Notes under the pieces: generated by a model
Databases searched by the model: none
The model's input: the letters and a program-made list of their open reading frames with translations, nothing else
What the model was told of the DNA's origin: nothing
From: JANLTP01 sp031363055
GTDB lineage: Bacteria; Pseudomonadota; Gammaproteobacteria; Burkholderiales; Burkholderiaceae_E
Assembly: GCA_031363055.1 (NCBI GenBank)
Contig: JANLTP010000056.1
Coordinates: 1 to 63,367, forward strand
Length of the DNA stretch: 63,367 nucleotides
Reading direction: 5' to 3'
Program-made: the position numbers and the translations under genes
In this document: positions 14,969-23,239 of the stretch, piece after piece
Position numbering within the stretch: position 1 is the first letter of the stretch
How the letters are laid out: every line of letters begins with the position of its first letter

Positions 14969-16180
14969 ATGTTGTCCTGGGATGAAATGGTGCCGGCCCT
15001 GCCGGCAAGAAAAGAAGGAGCGCCGGCGCAGCCGGACTGGTCGATGAGCAAGCAGTTGCAGCAGGGTCTCGAGCCTGCCTTACCCAAAAAAGTCATGTCA
15101 CCGAACGCCGGGCCCCTGTTGGCTTCGACGGCCGTGCGCGCTGCCATCAGCGCCGTCAGCGATCGACGTGTTCGGGTAGAAGACAAGCGAATCATCAACG
15201 GCTCGGCCGACGTCAACCAGTTGGTTCCGTTCAAATACAAATGGGCGTGGGACAAGTACCTGGCCGCTTGCGCTAATCACTGGATGCCGCAAGAAGTCAA
15301 CATGAGCCGCGACATCGCGCTGTGGAAAAATCCGAACGGCTTGACCGAAGACGAGCGTCGTCTGGTGAGCCGCAATCTCGGCTTTTTCGTAACCGCCGAT
15401 TCACTAGCCGCCAACAATATTGTGTTGGGTACGTATCGCCACATCAGCGCGCCCGAGTGCCGGCAATTTTTGTTGCGGCAAGCGTTTGAAGAAGCGATTC
15501 ACACGCATGCCTATCAGTACATTGTTGAGTCGCTGGGTCTGGATGAAGGCGAGATTTTCAACGCCTATCACGAGATTCCGTCGATCCGCGATAAAGACGA
15601 GTTCCTGATTCCGTTCATCGAGACCTTGACCGATCCGCATTTTGTGACCGGCACGCCCGAGAACGATCAGAAACTGTTGCGTTCGCTGATTGTGTTTGCC
15701 TGCCTGATGGAGGGCTTGTTCTTCTATGTCGGCTTTGCGCAGATCCTCGCGCTCGGCCGCCAAAACAAGATGACCGGTGCGGCTGAGCAGTACCAATACA
15801 TCTTGCGTGATGAGTCGATGCACTGCAATTTCGGCATCGACCTGATCAACACGATCAAGCTTGAAAATCCGCATCTGTGGACGCCACAGTTTCGCGAAGA
15901 GATTCGCGCCCTGTTCATGCAGGCCGTCGAGCTCGAGTATCGCTACGCCGAAGACACCATGCCGCGCGGTGTGCTCGGGCTGAATGCCTCCATGTTCAAA
16001 GCATATCTGCGCTTCATCGCCAATCGGCGAGCTCAGCAGATTGGTCTCGACCCCTTGTTCCCGGATCAGGAAAACCCGTTCCCGTGGATGAGCGAAATGA
16101 TCGATCTGAAAAAAGAGCGCAACTTCTTCGAGACCCGTGTCATCGAATATCAAACCGGTGGCGCGTTGTCATGGGAATAA
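14969..16180 (+). CDS. nrdB: Class Ia ribonucleoside-diphosphate reductase, beta subunit
   Basis: Radical-generating small subunit, 403 residues. Four-helix ferritin-like fold with the metal-ligand helix FEEAIHTHAYQYI: E175 and H178 are iron ligands and Y182 sits four residues after the His, where the stable tyrosyl radical of E. coli R2 (Y122) lies, so this is the ordinary tyrosyl-radical type. The second ligand set is in FACLMEGLFFY and RDESMHCNFG (E and E..H). The N-terminal 50 residues are Pro/Ala-rich and probably flexible. The start ATG at 14969 is preceded by GCGAGA, a weak ribosome binding site. The gene is separated from nrdA by about 400 bp that hold an AT-rich block, a possible promoter, a DnaA-like box and a long hairpin. 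Confidence 0.96.
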   Translation: MLSWDEMVPALPARKEGAPAQPDWSMSKQLQQGLEPALPKKVMSPNAGPLLASTAVRAAISAVSDRRVRVEDKRIINGSADVNQLVPFKYKWAWDKYLAACANHWMPQEVNMSRDIALWKNPNGLTEDERRLVSRNLGFFVTADSLAANNIVLGTYRHISAPECRQFLLRQAFEEAIHTHAYQYIVESLGLDEGEIFNAYHEIPSIRDKDEFLIPFIETLTDPHFVTGTPENDQKLLRSLIVFACLMEGLFFYVGFAQILALGRQNKMTGAAEQYQYILRDESMHCNFGIDLINTIKLENPHLWTPQFREEIRALFMQAVELEYRYAEDTMPRGVLGLNASMFKAYLRFIANRRAQQIGLDPLFPDQENPFPWMSEMIDLKKERNFFETRVIEYQTGGALSWE

Positions 16181-16531
16181 GCCCAGAGGTAGAGGCGGTC
16201 TTGTGCCGTACGGTCAGGTAATGAATTGAGGGAAACCAGAGTACCCGCTTTCATCAGCAGCACCAACCGCTCATCGCGTTACCGCGTGGGCGGCACTGGC
16301 ACCCGCTTCTTCCGCTCCCCAGCATTTGAAACAGAGCCGATGCCCCGTCCCTTTTTGACGGCCGCACGGCTTTTGTTTTGTACCCGATTCATTAGCGTAG
16401 GAAAAAAATGGCTGTCTGGCCTGCACTCCGTGCAACGCCTTGCCATTCGTATTCTTGCGCCGATGAATAGCTCGTGCCTAATTTCAGGCACGGGTTTTCT
16501 TTATCGCAACTTAAACCACAGGAGTTAATCC
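16181..16531. other. nrdB to histone-like gene intergenic region
   Basis: About 350 bp without a convincing gene. It contains a short CCGTC/GACGG inverted repeat at 16345-16361 followed by a weak GCCG/CGGC hairpin and a T-rich run near 16371, possibly ending nrdB transcription, and a clear hairpin with a T-rich tail at 16473-16503. An open frame of about 100 codons in this stretch has no protein-like character. Confidence 0.5.
16473..16503 (+). terminator. Hairpin with T-rich tail before the histone-like gene
   Basis: CGTGCCT (16473-16479) pairs with AGGCACG (16486-16492) across a 6-nt loop, followed by GGTTTTCTTT. It ends about 30 bp before the histone-like start codon. It is either a terminator for upstream readthrough or a structure in that gene's own leader. 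Confidence 0.6.
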
Positions 16532-16942
16532 ATGGCAACTGCAAAGAAAGCCGCGAAAAAACCGGCAGCGAAGAAGCCCGCAGCGAAAAAATCGGCAGCC
16601 AAGAAGCCGGCAGCCAAGAAGGCAGCAGCAAAGAAGCCGGCGGCCAAGAAGCCGGCAGCTAAAAAGGCGGCCAAGAAACCGGCTGCCAAGAAAGCTGCGA
16701 AAAAACCTGCAGCCAAGAAAGCGGCTAAAAAACCAGCCGCTAAGAAAGCTGCCAAGAAGCCTGCAAAGAAAGCGGCAAAAAAGGCCGCTAAAAAACCTGC
16801 TGCTAAAAAGGCTGCCAAGAAGAAAGCTGCCAAGAAGCCTGCAAAGAAAGCGGCCACTGCTGCGCCTATGGCATCGGTACCTGCTGCAAAGCCGCTCAAT
16901 CCGGCGGCTGCATGGCCGTTTCCGACGGGCAACAAGCCATAA
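16532..16942 (+). CDS. Histone H1-like Ala/Lys-rich DNA-binding protein
   Basis: A 136-residue, extremely basic protein. Residues 1-110 are nearly all Ala, Lys and Pro in repeats of the AAKKP type, resembling the C-terminal tail of eukaryotic histone H1. The last 15 residues break the pattern with LNPAAAWPFPTGNKP, a tail I recognise from betaproteobacterial homologues. Expected role: nucleoid compaction or charge-neutral DNA binding; no enzymatic domain. A strong AGGAG ribosome binding site precedes the ATG, and two hairpins follow the stop, so it is probably a highly expressed monocistronic gene. The repeat count is likely to vary between strains by slippage. The long antisense frame here is only a mirror of the repeat. 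Confidence 0.9.
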   Translation: MATAKKAAKKPAAKKPAAKKSAAKKPAAKKAAAKKPAAKKPAAKKAAKKPAAKKAAKKPAAKKAAKKPAAKKAAKKPAKKAAKKAAKKPAAKKAAKKKAAKKPAKKAATAAPMASVPAAKPLNPAAAWPFPTGNKP

Positions 16943-16983
16943 TTGTGCACTTGTCTTGTGGCGACACGAGGCAAGCTGCGCAA

Positions 16984-17009
16984 GCGGTGACGTTCTAAGA
17001 CGTCACCGC
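16984..17009 (+). promoter_or_regulatory. Perfect 10-bp hairpin after the histone-like gene
   Basis: GCGGTGACGT (16984-16993) and ACGTCACCGC (17000-17009) form a perfect 10-bp stem with a 6-nt loop. No T-run follows; the true terminator is 10 bp further on. It may protect the 3' end of the histone-like mRNA. Confidence 0.7.
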
Positions 17010-17018
17010 CTTCGAATG

Positions 17019-17053
17019 ATCCCGCGCTTTCGCGAAAGCAGCGGGATTTTTTT
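17019..17053 (+). terminator. Rho-independent terminator of the histone-like gene
   Basis: ATCCCGC (17019-17025) pairs with GCGGGAT (17041-17047) around an inner GCTTTC/GAAAGC stem, followed by a run of T to 17053. A textbook intrinsic terminator. It ends 17 bp before the yggT start codon. Confidence 0.9.
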
Positions 17054-17070
17054 ATGCGAGAATTTCGAAC

Positions 17071-17607
17071 ATGAGTGCGATCTGGTTGGTCCTGAGAACG
17101 ATTGGCAGCTTGTTGGCAGTAGCGTGTTTGCTGCGAGCTTGGGCGCATCGGCAACACATGTCGCCGCACAATCCGGTCAGCGTGTTTGTCAGCGCGGTCA
17201 CCGACTGGATCGTGAAACCGTATCGCAAATTGATTGCGCCGACGCGCTCGGCCGACTGGGCCAGCGTGCTGGCAGCGATAACGATCGCCGTCGTGGTGTC
17301 GGCCGTCTACGCGTTGATGTTCGATGGTGGCCGCACCCCAGCATTCGGCGCGGTCGTCTTGCGCGCAGTGCTCTGGTTGCTTGAGTGGACCTTACAACTG
17401 CTGATTGCCGTCCTGTTTCTGCAAGCGATCTTATCCTGGGTGAATCCGCATGCGCCGATTCAACCGGCACTGAATCAACTCACCGACCCGATGCTCGGGC
17501 CGATTCGCAAAGTTGTGCCGTTGGTGGGCGGCGTCGATCTTTCGCCGATGGTCCTCATGCTCGCGGTGTATGTCGGCCTCGAGTTGATTCAAAACGTTCG
17601 CTTCTGA
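17071..17607 (+). CDS. yggT: YggT family membrane protein
   Basis: A 178-residue inner-membrane protein with two YGGT units, each a pair of hydrophobic helices plus an amphipathic loop: NPVSVFVSAVTDWIVKPYRK in the first half and ALNQLTDPMLGPIRKVVP in the second. This two-repeat form is the usual one in proteobacteria. The function is not firmly established; the family has been linked to membrane and osmotic homeostasis and relatives act in cell division and plastid membrane organisation. The start is the ATG at 17071 just after the upstream terminator, so its own promoter must overlap that terminator or lie within it. The next gene starts 10 bp after its stop codon. Confidence 0.88.
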   Translation: MSAIWLVLRTIGSLLAVACLLRAWAHRQHMSPHNPVSVFVSAVTDWIVKPYRKLIAPTRSADWASVLAAITIAVVVSAVYALMFDGGRTPAFGAVVLRAVLWLLEWTLQLLIAVLFLQAILSWVNPHAPIQPALNQLTDPMLGPIRKVVPLVGGVDLSPMVLMLAVYVGLELIQNVRF

Positions 17608-17617
17608 CTTTAGTCAA

Positions 17618-18673
17618 ATGATCTTCAAACGGCGTGCATGGGCGCTGTTCATTACTCTGGGAATGGCCCTTGTGGCCTGGGCTTGCGGCGGCGGTAGTGG
17701 CGATGGCTCGCTGCCGCAGGCCTCTGCTTCGGCACCTGTTAGCGTCAGCGTGACCACGGCGACACCGCCGAGCATTCAAGAAGAGCAGTGTCAGATGCAG
17801 GGCTGGCGGCGCGAGATCGTCGTTAGTGGCGCAATGCCACGCTTGGTCCTTTGGAAGGCGCCAAGCGGTGGCGACTGGGTTCGCGGAACATTGGTCGTGA
17901 TGCACGGCGGCGGTGGAACTCACAGCAACTTTTGTGCCGCGAATATTGCGCTGATCGAACCCCAAGTGCGATTCACCACAATGGCAATCGCCGCCGGATT
18001 CGCAGTGTTTCTGCTTGACTCCTCTGACCAAGTCACCGATAGCGCTGGACGCCTGTGCGGCAAAGTGTGGGACGATCAAGTTAACAGCCGTGCAAACCTG
18101 GATCTGCCGTATCTGGAGCAGGTTTTGTCGACCTTGATACCCTCGAGGCGGCCCGCTGGCGCTCGCAGCGAGTTATTTGTGACGGGTCTGTCGTCCGGAG
18201 GCTATATGACTGTTCGGGCAGCCAGCCGCTTCGGCGATCGAATCACGGCCATCGCAGCGGTTTCCAGCGGCGACCCCTATGGATGGGTCCGCGACTGCAC
18301 TCCGCGCACGGGCGATCGAAGTAATGTATTCGGTATTGCCGTCGATGTTGAAACAGGCCGACCGATCAGCGAGATCGGCGCCTGCCAGTCGGCAGTCTTT
18401 CCGAATGAACGGAGCTGGGATGGCGCGGCCAGCATAGTCAAGCCGCCGTACAAATTGTTTCACCACGACGGCGACGGCATCCACGATTTATCCTGCGTCC
18501 TGAAGGTAGCTACCCAACTGAATCTGCGTGGCTATCCGCAAATACCTTCGTTTCGAATCGGTGCTGGCACTCGAGACCCGGCCTTGCACTATTGGCTGGA
18601 TGCCTACAACATTCCTATGCTCGAATACTTTGCCGGTTTCACCCGCCCAGCGCCAACAATCGCTAACAAGTAG
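17618..18673 (+). CDS. Secreted PHB-depolymerase/feruloyl-esterase-like alpha/beta hydrolase
   Basis: A 351-residue exported hydrolase. The N-terminus is a signal peptide followed by a Cys at position 23 (VAWAC) and a Gly/Ser-rich linker; the box is non-standard (Trp at -2), so lipidation is possible but unsure. The mature part resembles the poly(3-hydroxybutyrate) depolymerase/LpqC esterase group: VVMHGGGG forms the oxyanion region, G-L-S-S-G-G carries the nucleophile Ser, and HHDGDGIHD near the C-terminus may provide the His. Several Cys pairs suggest disulfides. It starts 10 bp after yggT and ends 19 bp from the convergent PfkB gene. The substrate is unknown. Confidence 0.7.
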   Translation: MIFKRRAWALFITLGMALVAWACGGGSGDGSLPQASASAPVSVSVTTATPPSIQEEQCQMQGWRREIVVSGAMPRLVLWKAPSGGDWVRGTLVVMHGGGGTHSNFCAANIALIEPQVRFTTMAIAAGFAVFLLDSSDQVTDSAGRLCGKVWDDQVNSRANLDLPYLEQVLSTLIPSRRPAGARSELFVTGLSSGGYMTVRAASRFGDRITAIAAVSSGDPYGWVRDCTPRTGDRSNVFGIAVDVETGRPISEIGACQSAVFPNERSWDGAASIVKPPYKLFHHDGDGIHDLSCVLKVATQLNLRGYPQIPSFRIGAGTRDPALHYWLDAYNIPMLEYFAGFTRPAPTIANK

Positions 18674-18692
18674 GTAGCGCGCTTCAGTACGA

Positions 18693-19625
18693 TTACATTG
18701 GGTAAGTCGCGACATACCGGCGTGTCACTTCAGCGTGTTCGATACGGTGATTCTGCGGGCCTTGGTGTTCAATCTTGATTGCGCCCATGACACTACCGAG
18801 TTGCGCTGATTCCAGCCAGGTGCGACCATTTGCCAAGCCATAAAGCAGACCACCGCGATAGGCATCGCCGCAGCCGGTCGGGTCGAGCGCCTTGCCGATG
18901 GCGACCGGTGCGATGGTGTGGGTCTGCCCCTGCTGATACAAAGTTGAGCCTTCGCCACCGCGGGTCACCAGCATGACGCCGACCTTGCTGGCCAATTCAG
19001 ACTCGGACCAGCCAGTTTTTTCGGCCAACTGTTTGCTTTCATAGTCGTTGACTGCGACTGCATCAGCGGCATCGATGAGGTCGCGCAACTCTGCGCCATC
19101 AAACATCGGCAGACCCTGACCCGGGTCAAAAATGAACGGCACCTGGCAGCGTTTGAAGGCTGCAGCGTGTTGCAGCATCGCGTCCTTGCCGTTCGGCGCG
19201 ACGATACCAAAGGCGGCCGGCAGTGCCTTGCTGGCATCGACACGGTGCGCGAAGTTCATGGCGCCCGGGTGAAACGCGATGATCTGGTTATCTGACAAAT
19301 CGGTGGTGATGAACGCTTGTGCGGTAAAGCTGTCATCGAGCTTTTGGAGCAGTGACAGGTCAATGCCCAACGAATTCAGATGCGCGACATAGGCATCGGC
19401 GTCTTTGCCAACGGTGGCCAGGATCACCGGCTCGCCGCCGAGTGCGCGCAAGTTGTAGGCGATGTTCGCGGCGCAACCACCGTAGACCTTTTTCAGATCA
19501 TGAGTCAGGAACGCGAGGTTCAGCATGTGGACGCGATCTGGCAGGATGTGGTCCTTGAAGTGGCCGTCAAAAACCATGATGGTGTCAAACGCAACCGAAC
19601 CACTGATCAATACACGACGGGTCAT
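18693..19625 (-). CDS. PfkB-family carbohydrate/nucleoside kinase (adenosine-kinase-like)
   Basis: Ribokinase-fold kinase of about 310 residues. It has the N-terminal GGCAAN substrate-binding turn (49-54) and the C-terminal PfkB signature DPTGCGDAYRGG (from 248), in which D254 is the catalytic base and the Gly-Cys-Gly forms the anion hole. Betaproteobacterial members in the same accBC-prmA neighbourhood are usually called adenosine-kinase-like; the true substrate is not decided by sequence. I start it at the ATG at 19625. A TTG two codons earlier is possible but has no better ribosome binding site. A TAGAAA hexamer ten bases upstream of the ATG resembles the -10 elements seen before other genes here. 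Confidence 0.85.
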   Translation of the reverse strand: MTRRVLISGSVAFDTIMVFDGHFKDHILPDRVHMLNLAFLTHDLKKVYGGCAANIAYNLRALGGEPVILATVGKDADAYVAHLNSLGIDLSLLQKLDDSFTAQAFITTDLSDNQIIAFHPGAMNFAHRVDASKALPAAFGIVAPNGKDAMLQHAAAFKRCQVPFIFDPGQGLPMFDGAELRDLIDAADAVAVNDYESKQLAEKTGWSESELASKVGVMLVTRGGEGSTLYQQGQTHTIAPVAIGKALDPTGCGDAYRGGLLYGLANGRTWLESAQLGSVMGAIKIEHQGPQNHRIEHAEVTRRYVATYPM

Positions 19626-19663
19626 GAACAAACGCTTTCTAAGGAAGGTGTCGCAGTTAAGTC

Positions 19664-20902
19664 CTACGGATAAAACAAAGTCACCGAATAACCGCTGGCG
19701 GCCAGATCGCGGGCCTCGAGCGCAAGCTTCAGCGGCAACTCGGCGCGCGGGCTCATGCCGAGTTCAACTTGACGAGTCGCCGCCGCCGGCAGACCCGCAA
19801 AGTAATCCTTCGGCAACAGCACCTTGCGAACCAGCAAAGTTCCTTGGCCATCGGTCAGAATGATTTCCAGTGCTGGCCACTGGATTCCACGATTGGCGCG
19901 ATTGCGCAACAACGCCGACAAGGTCAGCATGCCCGGGGTATCGGCGGCCTGTAACTCGAACGATTCAATCGTCAAGGCCTGAAGATCCAGCGGTGCCTCA
20001 ACCGTCAGCCCGAGCGGGCTCGACAGCATTTGCAGAGGTGCTCGCAAGGCCGGGAAATTGCTGGATAGCGAATTGCGCGCGCCGATCACCCCTTGGGTCG
20101 ACAACACGAGAGCGGCGAACAGGCAAAACAACCATCCGAGCGCCTGTGCCCGGCTGTGATAACCGCCGACGCTGGCCTCTGGTTCGAAATAGGCGATCGC
20201 TTCGTCGCTGCGCTCACGCTCCTGGGCGCTGCGGCGACGCGAACCGCGTTTGCGACGATCGCTGCTGACGGTTGCCGGGGCTGTCTCCGGCTCTGCAACC
20301 GGCGTCGACGGATTCGCTTGAGCGGCTTCTTGCGCCCAGCGTATTCGAGTGTCGGGCCCGGGTTGGCGCAACGCTATGCTGGCGGCCTGATCCTTCGATT
20401 TCAGGTTGCCCTCGGTCGTCGCCGTCAGGCCCGGCTGAGGTTGGATCGATATCGGCACCGCCGCCGGTTCCGACAGAAAACTTTCGCCCTCGGCGACCAT
20501 TTCGGTGGTCGGACCAAAGACGGTCTCAGGCAAAAAAAAGGCCGTTCGAAGGTCCGTCTGCGCAAACGTGTTCGGTGCACTGCGGCCCTTGGGATCGTTG
20601 GATGCCGTCGGTTTGACTAGCGGCTTGACCGACGCCCGGGCGGGTGCTGCCTGTACAGGCTTTGACTGCCCGCCGTCGCCGGCTATAAACGGGCTGCCAT
20701 CGGCCGGCGGCAGGGCTTGCTCTGCCGCCGCCTGGGCGGCGCCGCGCTGACGCAATATTTCATCGACATGGCGCAGGTTGGCCATGCCCGAGAAAACATT
20801 CTGGCAAACGCCACAGCGGACCATGCCGCGGCGCAACGCCAGTTGATCGGGCGCGACTCGAAAGCTGGTGTTGCACTTGGTGCAGGTGGTTGCCAGGGCC
20901 AT
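19664..20902 (-). CDS. Zinc-ribbon and DUF3426 domain membrane protein
   Basis: A 412-residue protein in three parts. An N-terminal zinc ribbon (residues 1-38) has two knuckles, C7/C10 and C30/C33, of the MJ0042 type. A long low-complexity linker with a basic patch (RRKRGSRRRS, about 216-225) follows, then a single transmembrane helix (252-274) and a C-terminal DUF3426 beta-domain, presumably periplasmic. The function is unknown; a membrane-tethered regulator or envelope protein is a guess. It follows prmA in the usual betaproteobacterial order accB-accC-prmA-this gene-PfkB, but the 54-bp gap and a TAGAAT six bases before its ATG suggest its own leaderless promoter. Confidence 0.85.
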   Translation of the reverse strand: MALATTCTKCNTSFRVAPDQLALRRGMVRCGVCQNVFSGMANLRHVDEILRQRGAAQAAAEQALPPADGSPFIAGDGGQSKPVQAAPARASVKPLVKPTASNDPKGRSAPNTFAQTDLRTAFFLPETVFGPTTEMVAEGESFLSEPAAVPISIQPQPGLTATTEGNLKSKDQAASIALRQPGPDTRIRWAQEAAQANPSTPVAEPETAPATVSSDRRKRGSRRRSAQERERSDEAIAYFEPEASVGGYHSRAQALGWLFCLFAALVLSTQGVIGARNSLSSNFPALRAPLQMLSSPLGLTVEAPLDLQALTIESFELQAADTPGMLTLSALLRNRANRGIQWPALEIILTDGQGTLLVRKVLLPKDYFAGLPAAATRQVELGMSPRAELPLKLALEARDLAASGYSVTLFYP

Positions 20903-20908
20903 GCCGAC

Positions 20909-20914
20909 ATTCTA
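20909..20914 (-). promoter_or_regulatory. -10-like hexamer for the zinc-ribbon gene
   Basis: On the minus strand TAGAAT lies six bases before the ATG at 20902. There is no Shine-Dalgarno sequence, consistent with leaderless translation. A matching -35 is not obvious. Confidence 0.35.
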
Positions 20915-20956
20915 GTGCAGGGGCGTTATGGCCAGAGACCTGCAACCTGTCGCCAT

Positions 20957-21880
20957 TCAAGCGCGCTTGCCGGCCAGACAGGCCCAGCCATCCTCGATCG
21001 CAAAGGCTTGCAATGCAATCGCCGGGTAGCAGCGACTGACTTCGTCGATTTGCCGCTCGAGCAAGCCGGCCAGGATCAAGTCGCCACCGGGGCGCACCAA
21101 TGATTCGAGCATCGGCGCCAGCAACTTCAAGGGCGTTGCCAAAATATTGGCGACCACGACATCGCAGGCCGGTGGCGCCGGCTGGCGCGTCGAGCGCCAA
21201 TCAATCGATACACGATTCAGTGTCGCGTTGTCCTGGCTCGAGCGCACCGCCTGCTCGTCGATGTCGACGCCGTACACCGGGCCGGCGCCGAGTTTGACCG
21301 CCGCAATCGCCAGAATGCCAGAGCCACATCCATAGTCGAGCAGACTCTGACCGGCAACCAGTCGCTGATCCAGCCAACGCAGACACAGGCGCGTGGTCGG
21401 ATGACTGCCGGTGCCGAAGGCCAGACCCGGATCGAGAATGAGCGTGATACCGAGTTCTGAATCGCTGGGTCGCAAACCCACGGCTTGCTCAGATTCGCGC
21501 TGGGTCAGATGCCAGGTCGGGGTGATGACCAATCGTTGGCTGATTCGAATCGGTTCGAACTGCGATTGCGTCAGGCGCACCCAATCTTCATCTTGAAAGA
21601 CGCGCGAGACGAGATCGAGCGGCGTCTGCAATGACAGCATCGCCGCTGCATCGCGTAAAACTTGCGGGTGATCGACGTTGGCACGCAGCAGGATACACAG
21701 CCGAGTCCGCAGCCAGCCCAGCGCAGCCGGCATTCCGGGCTCGCCGAACAGCGCCTGCTCATCAGGTGAATCGGCATCGGCGTCTTCGGCCTGCACCGAT
21801 GCCGCACCGACTTCCAACAGCGCATCACACCAGCGTTCGACCCAGTCGCGCTCGACAATGAAACTGAGTTCACGCCACAT
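20957..21880 (-). CDS. prmA: Ribosomal protein L11 methyltransferase
   Basis: SAM-dependent methyltransferase of 307 residues that trimethylates L11 on several amines. The N-terminal substrate-recognition domain (1-about 110) is followed by a class I methyltransferase domain: DPGLAFGTGSHPTT (150-163) is the PrmA hallmark, GCGSG (184-188) the SAM loop, GVDID the acidic ribose-binding strand, and VVANILATP the NxxxxP-type motif. It directly follows accC (6-bp gap) in the same direction, so it is probably co-transcribed with accBC. Confidence 0.96.
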   Translation of the reverse strand: MWRELSFIVERDWVERWCDALLEVGAASVQAEDADADSPDEQALFGEPGMPAALGWLRTRLCILLRANVDHPQVLRDAAAMLSLQTPLDLVSRVFQDEDWVRLTQSQFEPIRISQRLVITPTWHLTQRESEQAVGLRPSDSELGITLILDPGLAFGTGSHPTTRLCLRWLDQRLVAGQSLLDYGCGSGILAIAAVKLGAGPVYGVDIDEQAVRSSQDNATLNRVSIDWRSTRQPAPPACDVVVANILATPLKLLAPMLESLVRPGGDLILAGLLERQIDEVSRCYPAIALQAFAIEDGWACLAGKRA

Positions 21881-21886
21881 GGGGAG

Positions 21887-23239
21887 TCAAGTCGAATGGC
21901 GCAGCGCCAATTTCTCTTCGAGGTAGTGAATCGAGGTACCACCAGCGATGAATCGTGCATCGACCAGCAGATCGCGATGCAGCGGCAAATTGGTCAGGAT
22001 GCCTTCGACCGCCATTTCAGACAGCGCGACCCGCATGCGCGCCAGTGCCTGTTCGCGGGTGTCGCCGTAACAGATCACCTTGCCGATCATCGAGTCGTAG
22101 TTCGGCGGTACGACATAGTTCGTGTAGGCATGCGAGTCGACGCGCACACCCGGACCGCCGGGCGGGTGCCAACCCGTGATACGCCCGGGCGAGGGCGTGA
22201 ACTTGTACGGGTCTTCGGCGTTGATGCGGCATTCGATCGCATGGCCCTTGACGACGATGTCGCGCTGTCGCAGGGCCAGTTTCTCACCGGTGGCGATCAG
22301 AATCTGCTGCTGGACGATGTCGACACCGGTAATGAACTCAGTGACGGGATGCTCGACCTGCACGCGGGTGTTCATTTCGATGAAATAAAACTCGCCGTTC
22401 TCGAACAGGAATTCGAAGGTGCCGGCGCCTCGATAGCCCATCTTCTTGCAAGCATCAACACAACGCGCGCCGATCTTGTCGATGACGCGCCGGGGAATGC
22501 CCGGTGCCGGGCCTTCTTCAAGCACCTTCTGGTGGCGACGTTGCATCGAACAATCGCGCTCTGCCAGAAAAATCGCGTTGCGATGTTCATCGGCCAACAC
22601 CTGGATTTCAATATGGCGCGGGTTCTCGAGGAACTTCTCCAGATAGACCGTGGAATTGTTGAACGCGGCGCCGGCTTCGTTGCGGGTCAGCGAGACCGCA
22701 TTGATGAGCGCCGCCTCGGTATGCACCACTCGCATTCCGCGCCCGCCGCCACCGCCGGCCGCCTTGATGATGACGGGATAACCGACCGAGCGCGCGATGC
22801 GCACGATCTCTTTGGGATCGTCCGGCAGTGCCCCTTCCGAGCCGGGTACTACCGGCACGGCGGCGCGGCGCATCGCGTCCTTGGCGGAGACCTTGTCGCC
22901 CATCAGCCGGATAGTTTCGGGTCGCGGCCCGATAAAGACAAAGCCGCTGCTTTCAACCCGTTCGGCGAAATCGGCGTTCTCGGATAGAAAGCCGTAGCCC
23001 GGATGGATCGCCTCGGCGTCGGTCACTTCAGCAGCGCTGATAATCGCCGGTACATTCAAGTAACTGTCGCGCGACGGCGGCGGGCCAATACAGACCGACT
23101 CGTCAGCGAGCTTCACATACTTGGCTTCGGTATCGGCGGTTGAATGAACGACCACCGTCTTGATGCCGAGTTCGCGACAGGCACGCTGAATTCGCAAGGC
23201 GATTTCGCCGCGATTGGCGATCAGAATTTTTTCGAACAT
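21887..23239 (-). CDS. accC: Acetyl-CoA carboxylase, biotin carboxylase subunit
   Basis: Carboxylates biotin on AccB using ATP and bicarbonate, the first step of malonyl-CoA synthesis. Its 450 residues equal the family norm. It has the N-terminal Rossmann-like domain (ILIANRGEIALRI), the glycine-rich ATP loop GGGGGRGM (162-169), and the carboxylase motifs FLEFNTRxQVEHPVTE (here FIEMNTRVQVEHPVTE) and RINAEDP. It begins at the base where the accB stop ends, so translation is coupled. The operon order is accB-accC-prmA. No accA or accD is nearby, as is usual. Confidence 0.98.
   Translation of the reverse strand: MFEKILIANRGEIALRIQRACRELGIKTVVVHSTADTEAKYVKLADESVCIGPPPSRDSYLNVPAIISAAEVTDAEAIHPGYGFLSENADFAERVESSGFVFIGPRPETIRLMGDKVSAKDAMRRAAVPVVPGSEGALPDDPKEIVRIARSVGYPVIIKAAGGGGGRGMRVVHTEAALINAVSLTRNEAGAAFNNSTVYLEKFLENPRHIEIQVLADEHRNAIFLAERDCSMQRRHQKVLEEGPAPGIPRRVIDKIGARCVDACKKMGYRGAGTFEFLFENGEFYFIEMNTRVQVEHPVTEFITGVDIVQQQILIATGEKLALRQRDIVVKGHAIECRINAEDPYKFTPSPGRITGWHPPGGPGVRVDSHAYTNYVVPPNYDSMIGKVICYGDTREQALARMRVALSEMAVEGILTNLPLHRDLLVDARFIAGGTSIHYLEEKLALRHST

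Noticed and set aside
16226..16528. A 100-codon frame in the nrdB to histone-like gap
   Set aside because: It runs through a terminator-like hairpin, has no ribosome binding site and no domain-like composition.
16532..16900. CRISPR-like or satellite array interpretation of the repetitive DNA
   Set aside because: The periodicity follows codons for AAKKP-type repeats with no spacers; no CRISPR array or cas gene is present in the window.
16525..17169. A 214-codon antisense frame rich in Phe-Ala-Ala-Gly repeats opposite the histone-like gene
   Set aside because: It is the mirror of the Lys/Ala codon repeats on the plus strand; the histone-like frame has a strong ribosome binding site and a conserved tail, the antisense has neither.
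21896..22987. A 363-codon antisense frame opposite accC
   Set aside because: accC is certain from its motifs; the opposite frame is a codon-bias shadow.
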